Source of the DNA: Pelagimonas phthalicica
Lineage (GTDB): Bacteria > Pseudomonadota > Alphaproteobacteria > Rhodobacterales > Rhodobacteraceae
NCBI RefSeq assembly: GCF_004364805.1
Contig: NZ_SOAP01000002.1
Coordinates: forward strand, 1,116,001-1,180,000
DNA length: 64,000 nucleotides
Direction of reading: 5' to 3'
Part shown: piece after piece, positions 16,797-25,109 of the stretch
Numbering within the stretch: position 1 is the stretch's first letter
How the letters are laid out: every line of letters starts with the position of its first letter
Position numbers and translations under genes: made by a program
Notes under the pieces: generated by a model
Databases searched by the model: none
The model's input: only the letters and a program-made list of their open reading frames with translations
What the model was told of the DNA's origin: nothing

Positions 16797-17957
16797 TTAG
16801 GCTCCCAAAGGTCTGAAAAGATCTCGGGAAATGATATGCCGCTGAATTTCCGAAGTGCCATCCCAAATACGTTCCACCCGCGCATCGCGCCAGAACCGTT
16901 CAATCGGGAAATCATCCATCAGCCCCATGCCACCAAAGATTTGCAGCGTCGTGTCGGTCACACGCGCCAGCATCTCGGAGGCATAAAGCTTAGCCGAGGC
17001 AATTTCGCGGTTGGCAGGCAGGTTCTGGTCAAGTCGCCAAGCCCCCGACAGTGTGAGCCAATCGGCGGCATCAATCTCGGTGATCATGTCAGCAACCTGA
17101 AAGCTGATGCCCTGGAACTTCGCAATTGGCTGACCGAATTGTTTGCGCTCCGCCGCGTATTGCACTGCCAGGTCAAAGCAACGCCGCGCCCGCCCGACGC
17201 AAAAGGCTGCAACCGTCAAGCGGGTGGCATACAGCCATTCGTTCATGACCGCGAAACCGCCATCCACCTCGCCCAAGACCTGCGCATCCAGCAGGCGGCA
17301 ATCGTCGAATGTGAGAATGTAGTTCTTGTAACCCTTATGGCTGACCGAGTTATAGCCTTCGCGCACGTCAAAGCCCGGATGGCCGCGATCAACGAGGAAA
17401 CAGGTGATACGTTTCTTGGGGCCGCGCGGGGTTTCGTCGATGCCGGTCGCCACAAAGACGATAAAGAAATCAGCATGTTCGGCACCAGAGATAAAATGCT
17501 TGGACCCATTGACCACCCAATCACCGCCATCGCGCACGGCCTGGCATTTCATCCCCCGCACATCTGATCCGGCATCCGGTTCGGTCATGGCCAGCGCATC
17601 CATTTTCTCACCACGCACCGCAGGCAGCAGGTATTTCTCGCGCTGCTCACCCTCACACGCCATTAGGATATTTTGCGGGCGGCCAAAGAAATGCGTCAAC
17701 GCCATCGAGCCGCGCCCCAGTTCACGTTCCACCAGGGTGAAATCCATATGGCTGAGCCCCGCGCCGCCGACCTCTTCGGGGAAGTTGCAGGCGTAAAACC
17801 CCAGATCCAGGCATTTCTGCTTGATCTCCATGCCCAGTTCATGAGGCACCTGCCCCGTGCGCTCGACCTCGGCCTCATGCGGATAGATCTCGTTTTCAAC
17901 GAAACTGCGCACGGTCGAGACGATCATCTCTTGCTCTTCTGACAGACCAAAATGCAT
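16797..17957 (-). CDS. Acyl-CoA dehydrogenase, probable gamma-butyrobetainyl-CoA dehydrogenase
   Basis: A 386-aa FAD flavoprotein. It shows MTEPDAGSDVRGM (FAD-binding loop), the AERKQFGQPIAKFQ helix, LQIFGGMGLMDDFPIERFWRDARV, and the C-terminal SEIQRHIISRDL. At the place of the usual catalytic Glu before GTS in medium-chain enzymes, this protein has Asp366 (IWDGTS), which may mean a different catalytic residue. It is the first gene of the operon and divergent from the AraC regulator. Oxidation of gamma-butyrobetainyl-CoA to crotonobetainyl-CoA is inferred from the caiD and BKACE neighbours. Confidence 0.82.
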   Translation of the reverse strand: MHFGLSEEQEMIVSTVRSFVENEIYPHEAEVERTGQVPHELGMEIKQKCLDLGFYACNFPEEVGGAGLSHMDFTLVERELGRGSMALTHFFGRPQNILMACEGEQREKYLLPAVRGEKMDALAMTEPDAGSDVRGMKCQAVRDGGDWVVNGSKHFISGAEHADFFIVFVATGIDETPRGPKKRITCFLVDRGHPGFDVREGYNSVSHKGYKNYILTFDDCRLLDAQVLGEVDGGFAVMNEWLYATRLTVAAFCVGRARRCFDLAVQYAAERKQFGQPIAKFQGISFQVADMITEIDAADWLTLSGAWRLDQNLPANREIASAKLYASEMLARVTDTTLQIFGGMGLMDDFPIERFWRDARVERIWDGTSEIQRHIISRDLFRPLGA

Positions 17958-18011
17958 GGGCGGCCTCCTTTGCTGCTGAGAAAAGGTAACTTTGGCTCGC
18001 GCGTTTCATTC

Positions 18012-18980
18012 ATGCAGGTTAAGCCTTGGATCATGCAAAATTCGAATCCACCGGCAAAAACGCGGCAAATCGGAGTGCTGCTTTTCGAAGAATTCTCAAA
18101 CCACGCGCTGGCCAATGCGGTGGAACCGCTGCGCGCGGCCAATCGGTTGTCGCGCCAGCCGCTTTATGAATGGCACTATCTGGGGATTACCGGAGGCTCG
18201 GTTTCGTCGTCCAGCGGGCTGCCTGTGACACCGGAAATGCCCTTGTCCGAACATCCCGGCGGCGCGCTGTTATTGGTTTTGCCCAGCTATGCCTTTCAAT
18301 CGCAATGTGACCCGCAAACCCTGCGCAGCCTGCGCGCCGCCAGCAAGCGATTCACGCAATTGGCGGGCTTGGATATGGGCAGCTGGCTATTGGCCAAAGC
18401 CGGGTTGCTCGAGGGCAAAACCGCGACCATTCACTGGGATGAAATGACCCATTTTTCCGAGGAATTTCCCGAGGTTGACGCAGTGGATCGCCGTTATATC
18501 GCCACCGGGGACATTCTGTCATGTGGCGGGGCGAGCACGACGATGGAGCTGATGCTGGATCTGATCGGACAACATCATGGCATGATGCTGCGCCTTGAGG
18601 TGGCCGCGCTGTTCATGCATGGCGAACGCGACCCCAGCGCCTTGGTGCCGATCCGAACCGGCGACAGTCAGGTGGTCGAGGCGGCGGTCGCCATCATGCG
18701 CCGCACCATCGAAACGCCCCTACCGCTTGACGCGATTGCCAAGCGGTTGGGCATGGGGCTGCGGGCCCTGGAAAAGCATTTTCACAGCGCCACCGGGCGC
18801 AGCCCGCGCAGCGTATATATTTCCCTGCGATTGGGTGTCGCGCGCCGGCTGATCGAACAGACCAACCTGTCAATCACCGAAATCGCCACCCGCTCGGGCT
18901 ATGAGGACCCAAGCGCGCTGACGCGATCCTTTAAACGGGAGTTTGGCACCACGCCGCGCGCCTTGCGTAAGAGCGACTAG
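18012..18980 (+). CDS. GlxA/CdhR-like AraC-family regulator
   Basis: An N-terminal DJ-1/PfpI-like domain (QIGVLLFEEFSNHALANAVE, about 15-180) is followed by an AraC helix-turn-helix pair (PLDAIAKRLGMGLRALEKHF; LSITEIATRSGYEDPSALT). This combination is that of carnitine- and choline-type regulators (CdhR, GbdR). The start could be 18012 or 18033; the longest frame, from 17952, overlaps the divergent acyl-CoA dehydrogenase start and lacks a ribosome site. It is the probable activator of the divergent butyrobetaine/carnitine operon. Confidence 0.85.
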   Translation: MQVKPWIMQNSNPPAKTRQIGVLLFEEFSNHALANAVEPLRAANRLSRQPLYEWHYLGITGGSVSSSSGLPVTPEMPLSEHPGGALLLVLPSYAFQSQCDPQTLRSLRAASKRFTQLAGLDMGSWLLAKAGLLEGKTATIHWDEMTHFSEEFPEVDAVDRRYIATGDILSCGGASTTMELMLDLIGQHHGMMLRLEVAALFMHGERDPSALVPIRTGDSQVVEAAVAIMRRTIETPLPLDAIAKRLGMGLRALEKHFHSATGRSPRSVYISLRLGVARRLIEQTNLSITEIATRSGYEDPSALTRSFKREFGTTPRALRKSD

Positions 18981-19642
18981 GCTTTGTTCAGCTCAGTAGA
19001 ATTCTGGTGGAAATAGTGGTGCATCTGCTGCTTTAGGATGGCCAGATGCTGGCCAATCTCTTCTTGCAACCGCTCCGCATCACGATCGCGCAGCGCTGCA
19101 ACAATATCGTTATGCTGGCGAAACACCCGCGCCTGATTGCGCCCTTCACGCGATCCCAAATATCGCGACCGCCAAAGCCGTGCCAACAAGGCGCGATGGG
19201 TGTCAATCAATGTGCTGTTATGAGAGGCATTCACAATGGCAATGTGAAATTCCATATCCAATTCAAACAGGGTCACCTGATCAATTTCTGCCGCCTGCGC
19301 CTCCATTTTGACCTGAATAGCGGCGATATCTTCGATCTCCTCGGCGCTGGCGCGGGCACAGGCCTGGTCCCCAGACAACAGTTCGAGCGTTCGCAAAACA
19401 TCAACGCAATCAGCCACTTCACTCCAAGGGGGATCGGCGACAATCGGGCTGCGCGCCGGGCGGAGCGTCACAAGGCCTTCATTGGCCAATTGCCGGATCG
19501 CTTCACGCATCGGCGTGCGGCTGACGCCCATTTCGGCCGCATTATCGCGCTCTTTGATCGGCGCGCCCGGCGGGAGATCACCGCGCAGGATAGCGCGGCG
19601 AAGGTGGTTTGCGATATGCTCGAACCGGTTTTCTTCGGCCAT
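18977..19642 (-). CDS. GntR (FadR-type) transcriptional regulator
   Basis: A 221-aa regulator: winged helix at 1-70 (ERDNAAEMGVSRTPMREAIR) and an all-helical FCD domain from about 80 with metal-binding Asp/His residues (ELDMEFHIAIVNAS; RVFRQHNDIV; IGQHLAILKQQ). FCD regulators usually bind organic acids. A perfect palindrome TTGGTATACCAA lies 36 bp upstream of its ATG, and the same core recurs at two catabolic promoters, so it is the best candidate for the shared regulator. It overlaps the 3' end of the AraC gene by 4 bp (convergent). Confidence 0.87.
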   Translation of the reverse strand: MAEENRFEHIANHLRRAILRGDLPPGAPIKERDNAAEMGVSRTPMREAIRQLANEGLVTLRPARSPIVADPPWSEVADCVDVLRTLELLSGDQACARASAEEIEDIAAIQVKMEAQAAEIDQVTLFELDMEFHIAIVNASHNSTLIDTHRALLARLWRSRYLGSREGRNQARVFRQHNDIVAALRDRDAERLQEEIGQHLAILKQQMHHYFHQNSTELNKA

Positions 19643-19677
19643 CCAAGCGCTGCCTTTGCCTTTGACGTCTTCGGGCT

Positions 19678-19689
19678 TTGGTATACCAA
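19678..19689. promoter_or_regulatory. GntR-type palindrome 1 (TTGGTATACCAA)
   Basis: A perfect 12-bp palindrome between the SDR stop and the gntR start, consistent with autoregulation. It fits the FadR-subfamily TGGT..ACCA pattern. Confidence 0.75.
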
Positions 19690-19720
19690 GACACGGGGGT
19701 TGTCGAATGCGCGCCTTGCT

Positions 19721-20461
19721 CTAGCCGCGCCCAATATAAGGCATCGCCGTTGCCATCACGGTCATGAATTGCACATTGGCATCAAGCGGCAGCTCGGCCA
19801 TGTGCAAGACGGACCGCGCCACATGATCCACATCCATGACCGGCTCAACCGCGATTGACCCATCGGCCTGCGGCACCCCTTGCGTCATGGCCTGCGCCAT
19901 ATCTGTCAGCGCATTGCCGATATCGATCTGACCACAAGCGATGTTAAAGGCCCGGCCATCCAGCGAGATGGTCCGCGTCAACCCGGTGATCGCGTGTTTT
20001 GAGGTGGTGTAAGGCGTCGAGCCCCAGCGCGGCACATAAGCGGACACAGAGCCATTATTGATGATACGCCCCCCTTGCGGGTCCTGATGACGCATGCGGG
20101 CAAAGGCCGCGCGCGCACAAATGAAGGACCCGGTTACATTGATGTCGATGCAGTTGCGCCAGTCCTCAACACTGATCTCGTCAATCGGCGCGCCTTTGAC
20201 GCCGACCCCGGCATTGTTGAACAGGGCATCCAAACGCCCCCATTCCGCAACAACTGCCTCAGACGCAGCCTCAACCTGCTCCTCATCCACCACATCGCAA
20301 GGCAGCGCCAAGGCCGCGCCCTGATACCGATCTGCCAGAGCCTCAAGCGGTTCCGGCGACCGTCCGATCAAGCCAACTTTCCACCCGGCATTCAGAAATG
20401 CCTCAGCACAGGCGCGCCCAATGCCGCGCCCTGCCCCAGTGATCACAATGGTCTTGCTCAA
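19721..20461 (-). CDS. Short-chain dehydrogenase/reductase
   Basis: A 246-aa classical SDR. It has the NAD(P) motif TGAGRGIG near residue 8, NNAGVG near 82, catalytic Ser in NNGSVSAYV, and YTTSK as YxxxK. The FxVG(R) region (LIGRSP) carries no clear NADP marker beyond the Arg. The substrate is unknown, but its place in a sugar-acid dehydratase/gntR unit suggests a sugar or sugar-acid alcohol. It is transcribed after the dehydratase and before gntR, probably as one unit, with a structured repeat in between. Confidence 0.85.
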   Translation of the reverse strand: MSKTIVITGAGRGIGRACAEAFLNAGWKVGLIGRSPEPLEALADRYQGAALALPCDVVDEEQVEAASEAVVAEWGRLDALFNNAGVGVKGAPIDEISVEDWRNCIDINVTGSFICARAAFARMRHQDPQGGRIINNGSVSAYVPRWGSTPYTTSKHAITGLTRTISLDGRAFNIACGQIDIGNALTDMAQAMTQGVPQADGSIAVEPVMDVDHVARSVLHMAELPLDANVQFMTVMATAMPYIGRG

Positions 20462-20474
20462 ACTCTCTCTCCCC

Positions 20475-20540
20475 TTGGTTTCTCTGGGCTATTAATATCC
20501 CGGGGGAGTCCGCATCGCGGACGGGGGCAGCGCCCCCTCC
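20475..20540 (-). repeat. Structured intergenic repeat, copy D
   Basis: On the minus strand: GGGGGC-GCT-GCCCCC stem, GTCCGC-GAT-GCGGAC stem, then GGGATATTAATAGCCCAGAG and AAAC. The stem sequences differ from copies A/B but still pair, which indicates selection for structure. It ends 14 bp before the SDR start. Confidence 0.8.
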
Positions 20541-20549
20541 CCTTTGACG

Positions 20550-20580
20550 AACAACGCCCTGGACAGGCCAGGGCGTTGTT
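20550..20580 (-). terminator. Hairpin after the dehydratase gene
   Basis: A perfect 13-bp stem (20550-20562 with 20568-20580), loop of 5, four bases beyond the dehydratase stop. The T-run is short, so it may attenuate rather than stop transcription. Confidence 0.6.
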
Positions 20581-20584
20581 ATCC

Positions 20585-22366
20585 TTAATGATTGTCTCGA
20601 GGCAAGGTTCGACCAATCTTTTGATAGGCCGTCGCCAACTCCAGACATCCGCCCTCGGCCAGTTGGCCAACATGTTTGCGATAGATCTCTTGCCATGGCG
20701 TCTGATGCACAATCTCCGGCGCTTCCCAGGCGTCGATCCGCGCCTGCCAGTCGGCCTCGTCCACCAGAGCGTTCAGTGTCGAATTGTTCAGATCCAACCG
20801 CACCATGTCTCCGGTCTGCAAATAGGCCAGCCCACCGCCGACCACCGATTCTGGTGAGGCATTGAGGATCGACGGGCTTTCCGAGGTACCCGACTGACGA
20901 CCATCCCCAACTGTGGGCAGGTGGTTGATACCGGCCTTGATCAACTCATCCGGTGGCTGCATGTTGACCACTTCGGCTGAGCCTGGATAGCCGACGCAGC
21001 CCACGCCGCGAATGAACAGGATGCAGTTTTCGTCAATCTCAAGGGCGGGATCGTTCAGGCGGTCGTGGTAATCCTCGGGGCCCTCAAAGACGATGGCACG
21101 CGCCTCATGCACCCCTTCCTTGCCGGGGTGGGAGAGAAAACGCTGCTGGAAATCCTCGGAAATCACCGAGGTTTTCATCAGGGCGGAGTCAAAAAGATTG
21201 CCGCTCAGCACCTTGAACCCGGCATTCTCGCGCATGGGTGCGTCATAAGATTTGATCACGTCGAAATCGTCGCTCTCAATGCCTTCAAGCGCCGCGCCCA
21301 TGGTTTTGCCCGAGGCAGTCATCGCGCCCTCATGCAACCGGCCCGCCTTTTTCAACTCGCCCATGATAGCGGGCACTCCACCGGCGCGGAAGAAACCTTC
21401 GCCCAGATGCTCGCCCGCGGGCTGAACATTGGCCAAAAGCGGCACGTCAAAGCCGACGGTCTCCCAATCCTTGACGTTCAGCTCGACACCCACATGGCGG
21501 GCGACAGCCTGCAAATGCGGTGGAGCGTTGGTGGACCCGCCAATTGCGGCATTGGTTATGATTGCGTTTTCAAAGGCTTCGCGGGTCATGATGTCCGAGG
21601 GTTTCAGATCCTCATTGACCATGTCCACAATGCGCAAGCCAGTGCGATAAGCCATCTCCATCCGCTCGCGGAACGGGGCAGGAATAGCAGAACTGCCGGT
21701 CAAGGTCATGCCCAGCGCTTCGGCCATGGCGTTCAAGGTGCTAGCGGTGCCCATGGTGTTGCAATGGCCCAAGGACGGAGCCGAGGAACAGGCGCGCTCC
21801 ATGAACTCTTCGTAATCGATCTTGCCTTCGGCCAGCAGGCGGCGGCTTTCCCAGATGATGGTGCCAGAACCTGCGCGTTTGCCCTTCCACCAGCCATCCA
21901 GCATCGGACCGCCATTCAAGGCAATGGCCGGCAAATCAACCGTGGCCGCGCCCATCAACATGGCTGGCGTGGTCTTGTCACAGCCGGTGGTCAGCACAAC
22001 CCCGTCGATGGGATAGCCATGCAACACCTCGACCAAGGTCAGGTAAGCAAGGTTGCGATCCAGCGCCGCTGTCGGGCGTTTGCCGGTTTCCTGGATAGGA
22101 TGCACCGGGAATTCCATCGGAATACCACCTGCCTCGCGAATGCCGGCCTTGATCCGGTCCATCAAGAACACATGGATCTTGTTGCACGGCGCAAGGTCGC
22201 TGCCGGTCTGGGCAATACCAATGATCGGGCGTTCGCTTTGCAGCTCTTCGCGGGTAAAGGTCGCGTTCTGGTAGCGCTCCAGATACAGCGCGGTCATGCC
22301 CGGATTGTTCGGATTGTCGAACCATTCCTGCGAGCGATAGCGCTTGCCTGCGCGGGTGTTTGACAT
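20585..22366 (-). CDS. IlvD/Edd-family dehydratase, probable sugar-acid dehydratase
   Basis: A 593-aa iron-sulfur dehydratase. Start 22366 has GGGAGAGAG upstream. The Fe-S Cys candidates are in TTGCDKTTPAM, SLGHCNTMGTAST and GVGCVGYPGSAEV. The length and the GWWKGKRAGSGTIIWESRR segment are typical of pentonate/hexonate dehydratases (arabinonate, xylonate, galactonate) rather than true IlvD. The neighbours (KDG-kinase-like, xylose-dehydrogenase-like) support a 2-keto-3-deoxy sugar-acid product. It heads a minus-strand unit facing the operator region at 22.6 kb. Confidence 0.88.
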   Translation of the reverse strand: MSNTRAGKRYRSQEWFDNPNNPGMTALYLERYQNATFTREELQSERPIIGIAQTGSDLAPCNKIHVFLMDRIKAGIREAGGIPMEFPVHPIQETGKRPTAALDRNLAYLTLVEVLHGYPIDGVVLTTGCDKTTPAMLMGAATVDLPAIALNGGPMLDGWWKGKRAGSGTIIWESRRLLAEGKIDYEEFMERACSSAPSLGHCNTMGTASTLNAMAEALGMTLTGSSAIPAPFRERMEMAYRTGLRIVDMVNEDLKPSDIMTREAFENAIITNAAIGGSTNAPPHLQAVARHVGVELNVKDWETVGFDVPLLANVQPAGEHLGEGFFRAGGVPAIMGELKKAGRLHEGAMTASGKTMGAALEGIESDDFDVIKSYDAPMRENAGFKVLSGNLFDSALMKTSVISEDFQQRFLSHPGKEGVHEARAIVFEGPEDYHDRLNDPALEIDENCILFIRGVGCVGYPGSAEVVNMQPPDELIKAGINHLPTVGDGRQSGTSESPSILNASPESVVGGGLAYLQTGDMVRLDLNNSTLNALVDEADWQARIDAWEAPEIVHQTPWQEIYRKHVGQLAEGGCLELATAYQKIGRTLPRDNH

Positions 22367-22645
22367 GTGTTCTCTCTCCCCTGGCGGTCCCGGCACACCG
22401 GGACGCTGGTCATCTATTCTGGATCATGCCCGCACGGTGCCGCCCTTGAAAAGCAGCGAGTCGACCGTGAATGTCGGGTGTTGCCCTTTGCTGTATCGCC
22501 AAATCCAAACCGGAACAAGGTTGTTCCATTATTCAATATTTAGTTTCAAATAATGAAACTCATTTCTCCTCCCCTGTCTTTGTCCTCGTTTCATGCGACC
22601 AATCACAGCACGGCGTTGACAAGCTGGTCAAAACGCGGTTGAAGG

Positions 22646-22661
22646 AAATGGTATACCATTT
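22646..22661. promoter_or_regulatory. GntR-type palindrome 2 (AAATGGTATACCATTT)
   Basis: A perfect 16-bp palindrome in the 421-bp gap between the divergent dehydratase and FAD-oxidase genes, with the same TGGTATACCA core as palindromes 1 and 3. A second dyad, CAGCAC-N7-GTGCTG, follows at 22664-22682. The rest of the gap holds no credible gene. Confidence 0.8.
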
Positions 22662-22787
22662 TTCAGCACGTGAAAAGTGCTGGAATCTGGCAGGGGGAGA
22701 TCACGTGACACCCATGTATCGCTCAGGTCGTAGCGATCGTGGCGCACACGGGCCGTTCCCCCAACTGGCGTTGAACAAGGACAAGAC

Positions 22788-24167
22788 ATGACCCATCAAC
22801 CGGCTATCACGCAGCTATCCGCTTTGCTGGGCGACCGCCTGGTGACTTCACAAGCGGATCGCGACTTGCACGGTCAGAACGAGAGCTATCACCCGACCTT
22901 GCTGCCGGATGCGGTGGCCTATCCGGAAACCACGCAAGAGGTGTCTGAGATCGTCAAAATCTGCGCTGCGGAGGGTTGCCCAATCACCCCCTTTGGGGCG
23001 GGCAGTTCGCTTGAGGGGCAGCATCTGGCCAGTCAGGGCGGCATCAGTCTGGATATGGGCCGGATGAACAAGCTGCTGGCGGTCAATGACGAAGATCTCA
23101 ATGCCGTGGTGCAGCCGGGTCTGACACGGGTCGAGTTGAACGAGGAATTGCGTGCAACAGGTCTGTTTTTCCCGCTGGATCCGGGGGCCAATGCCTCGCT
23201 TGGCGGGATGGCGGCAACACGGGCATCGGGCACCACGGCGGTGCGCTATGGCACGATGGCGGATTGTGTGCTGGCGCTGGAGGCGGTGATGGCAGATGGC
23301 ACGATCATTCGCACCGGCAGTCAGGCGCGCAAATCCTCAACCGGATATGACCTGACACATCTGCTGATTGGCTCCGAAGGCACGCTCGGCATCATCACCG
23401 AATTGACCCTGCGCCTGCATGGCATCCCCGAAGCGGCCTCAGCCGCGACTTGCCGGTTCGAAAGCGTCGAGGATGCGGTGAACTGCGTGATCTTGACCAT
23501 TCAGAGCGGGCTGCCCATGGCACGGATCGAATTGATCGACGAGGCGATGGTGCGGGGCTTCAACATCTATTCCGATGCGGGCCTGCCGGAAAAACCACAT
23601 TTGTTTCTGGAATTCCACGGCTCTCCTGCAGCGGTCGCAGAACAGGCCGCGTTGTTTGGCGACATCGCCGAAGAATTTGGGGCCGCTGGGTTCCAGCGCG
23701 CCGAAAAAACCGAAGATCGCAACAAGCTTTGGTCGATGCGCCACAATGCGCACCCCGCCAACAAGGCGCTGGCCCCGAGCAAGGGGATCATCTCGACCGA
23801 TGTCTGCGTGCCGATCTCGAAACTGGCTGAGGCCATTGTCGAAGCGCAGGATAAGGCCCGAGACATGGGGCTGAGCTGTGCAATTGTCGGCCATGTGGGC
23901 GATGGCAACTATCATTGCGGGCTGAATGTGGACACCTCGGATGCCGAGGAAATGAAACGCGCCAAGGAATTTGTCGGCTTGCTAAATGACAGCGCCTTGC
24001 GGTTGGGCGGCACGGTTAGTGGCGAACATGGCATAGGGCTGGGCAAGACCAGTTATATGCATGCGGAACATGGGCCTGCGCTGACTTATATGCGGGCGAT
24101 TAAGGCCGCGTTTGACCCCAAAGGCATTCTGAATCCGGGCAAGATCCTGCCTGCGCTCAACCACTGA
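22788..24167 (+). CDS. FAD-linked oxidase (GlcD / D-lactate dehydrogenase-like)
   Basis: A 459-aa flavoprotein of the VAO/PCMH fold. The FAD-binding part (ITPFGAGSSLEGQHLASQGG; FFPLDPGANASLGGMAATRASG; LLIGSEGTLGIITELTLRLH) spans about 40-220. The C-terminal domain contains VGHVGDGNYHCG and SGEHGIGLGKTSYM, with metal/substrate His residues. Members oxidise 2-hydroxy acids such as D-lactate or glycolate and pass electrons to quinone or cytochrome. Here a sugar-derived hydroxy acid is plausible. First gene of a four-gene plus-strand operon. Confidence 0.88.
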   Translation: MTHQPAITQLSALLGDRLVTSQADRDLHGQNESYHPTLLPDAVAYPETTQEVSEIVKICAAEGCPITPFGAGSSLEGQHLASQGGISLDMGRMNKLLAVNDEDLNAVVQPGLTRVELNEELRATGLFFPLDPGANASLGGMAATRASGTTAVRYGTMADCVLALEAVMADGTIIRTGSQARKSSTGYDLTHLLIGSEGTLGIITELTLRLHGIPEAASAATCRFESVEDAVNCVILTIQSGLPMARIELIDEAMVRGFNIYSDAGLPEKPHLFLEFHGSPAAVAEQAALFGDIAEEFGAAGFQRAEKTEDRNKLWSMRHNAHPANKALAPSKGIISTDVCVPISKLAEAIVEAQDKARDMGLSCAIVGHVGDGNYHCGLNVDTSDAEEMKRAKEFVGLLNDSALRLGGTVSGEHGIGLGKTSYMHAEHGPALTYMRAIKAAFDPKGILNPGKILPALNH

Positions 24168-24182
24168 GAAAGGGACAGCAAG

Positions 24183-25097
24183 ATGAAGCGCTTTTTGTGT
24201 CTGGGCGAATGTATGGTCGAATTTGCCCCCACCGATCAGGAGCTTTACCGGATGGGATTTGCCGGAGACACCTTCAATTGTGCTTGGTATGCGCGACAAC
24301 TGCTTGGTACGGAATGGGCGGTGCAATATGGCAGCGTCGTCGGGCAGGATGCGGCCTCGGACCAGATGCTGGCCTATATGCAGGGGCATGGGGTGGATGT
24401 GTCAACCATCAGGCAGGTGCCGGATCGGACGGTTGGCCTATATACAATCCAGCTCCAGGACGGCGAACGCAGCTTTTCATATTGGCGCGGCGAGGCGGCA
24501 GCGCGACTGCTGGCTGATGATGAGGCTTGGTTGGACAGCATTCTGCACGGCCGGGACGTGATCCAGTTTTCCGGGATCACCTTGGCGATCCTACCGCCTG
24601 AGAAACGGCAGGTTCTGGCGAATGCTTTGACGAAGGCCCGTGCGGCTGGCACCTTGGTCGCCTTTGACACCAATCTGCGCCCCCGTCTCTGGGAAAGCGC
24701 TGAGGCGATGCGTGAAGGGCTGGTGCTGGGCGCGTCAGTTGCCGATGTGGTGCTGCCCAGCTTCGACGAGGAAGAGGACTGTTTTGGCGACAATAGCCAG
24801 GACGATACGATTGCCCGCTATCGCGATGTCGGCGCGCGCATCATCGCCGTCAAGAACGGAGCCGCGCCCTGCCATGTCTGGACCGAGGCTGAGGGCAAAC
24901 AAACTGTCGCGCCCATAAAGGTCACAAATCTGGTCGACAGCACCGCCGCTGGCGACAGTTTTGCCGCTGGGTTTCTATCCGCACTGGTACAAGGGGCATC
25001 AGCCAGTGAAGCGACCAAAGCCGCATCCGAACTGGCCGCGCAGGTGATCCAGCATCGCGGCGCACTGGCCCCGGAAATATTTGGCAACACACATTAG
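24183..25097 (+). CDS. kdgK: PfkB-family sugar kinase, 2-keto-3-deoxygluconate kinase-like
   Basis: A 304-aa ribokinase-fold kinase. N-terminal GECMVEF and FAGDTFNCAWYARQ, plus GERSFSYWRGEAAARLL, are specific features of KDG kinases. The DSTAAGDSFAAGF motif holds the catalytic Asp (AAGD in place of the more usual GAGD). It would phosphorylate 2-keto-3-deoxygluconate or a related keto-deoxy acid made by the nearby dehydratase, feeding an Entner-Doudoroff aldolase outside this window. It lies 15 bp after the oxidase gene. Confidence 0.85.
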   Translation: MKRFLCLGECMVEFAPTDQELYRMGFAGDTFNCAWYARQLLGTEWAVQYGSVVGQDAASDQMLAYMQGHGVDVSTIRQVPDRTVGLYTIQLQDGERSFSYWRGEAAARLLADDEAWLDSILHGRDVIQFSGITLAILPPEKRQVLANALTKARAAGTLVAFDTNLRPRLWESAEAMREGLVLGASVADVVLPSFDEEEDCFGDNSQDDTIARYRDVGARIIAVKNGAAPCHVWTEAEGKQTVAPIKVTNLVDSTAAGDSFAAGFLSALVQGASASEATKAASELAAQVIQHRGALAPEIFGNTH

Positions 25098-25109
25098 AGG
25101 GCGATTGGC

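Noticed and set aside
21065-22363. 432-codon plus-strand frame opposite the dehydratase
   Set aside because: His/Arg-rich antisense shadow without domain or ribosome site.
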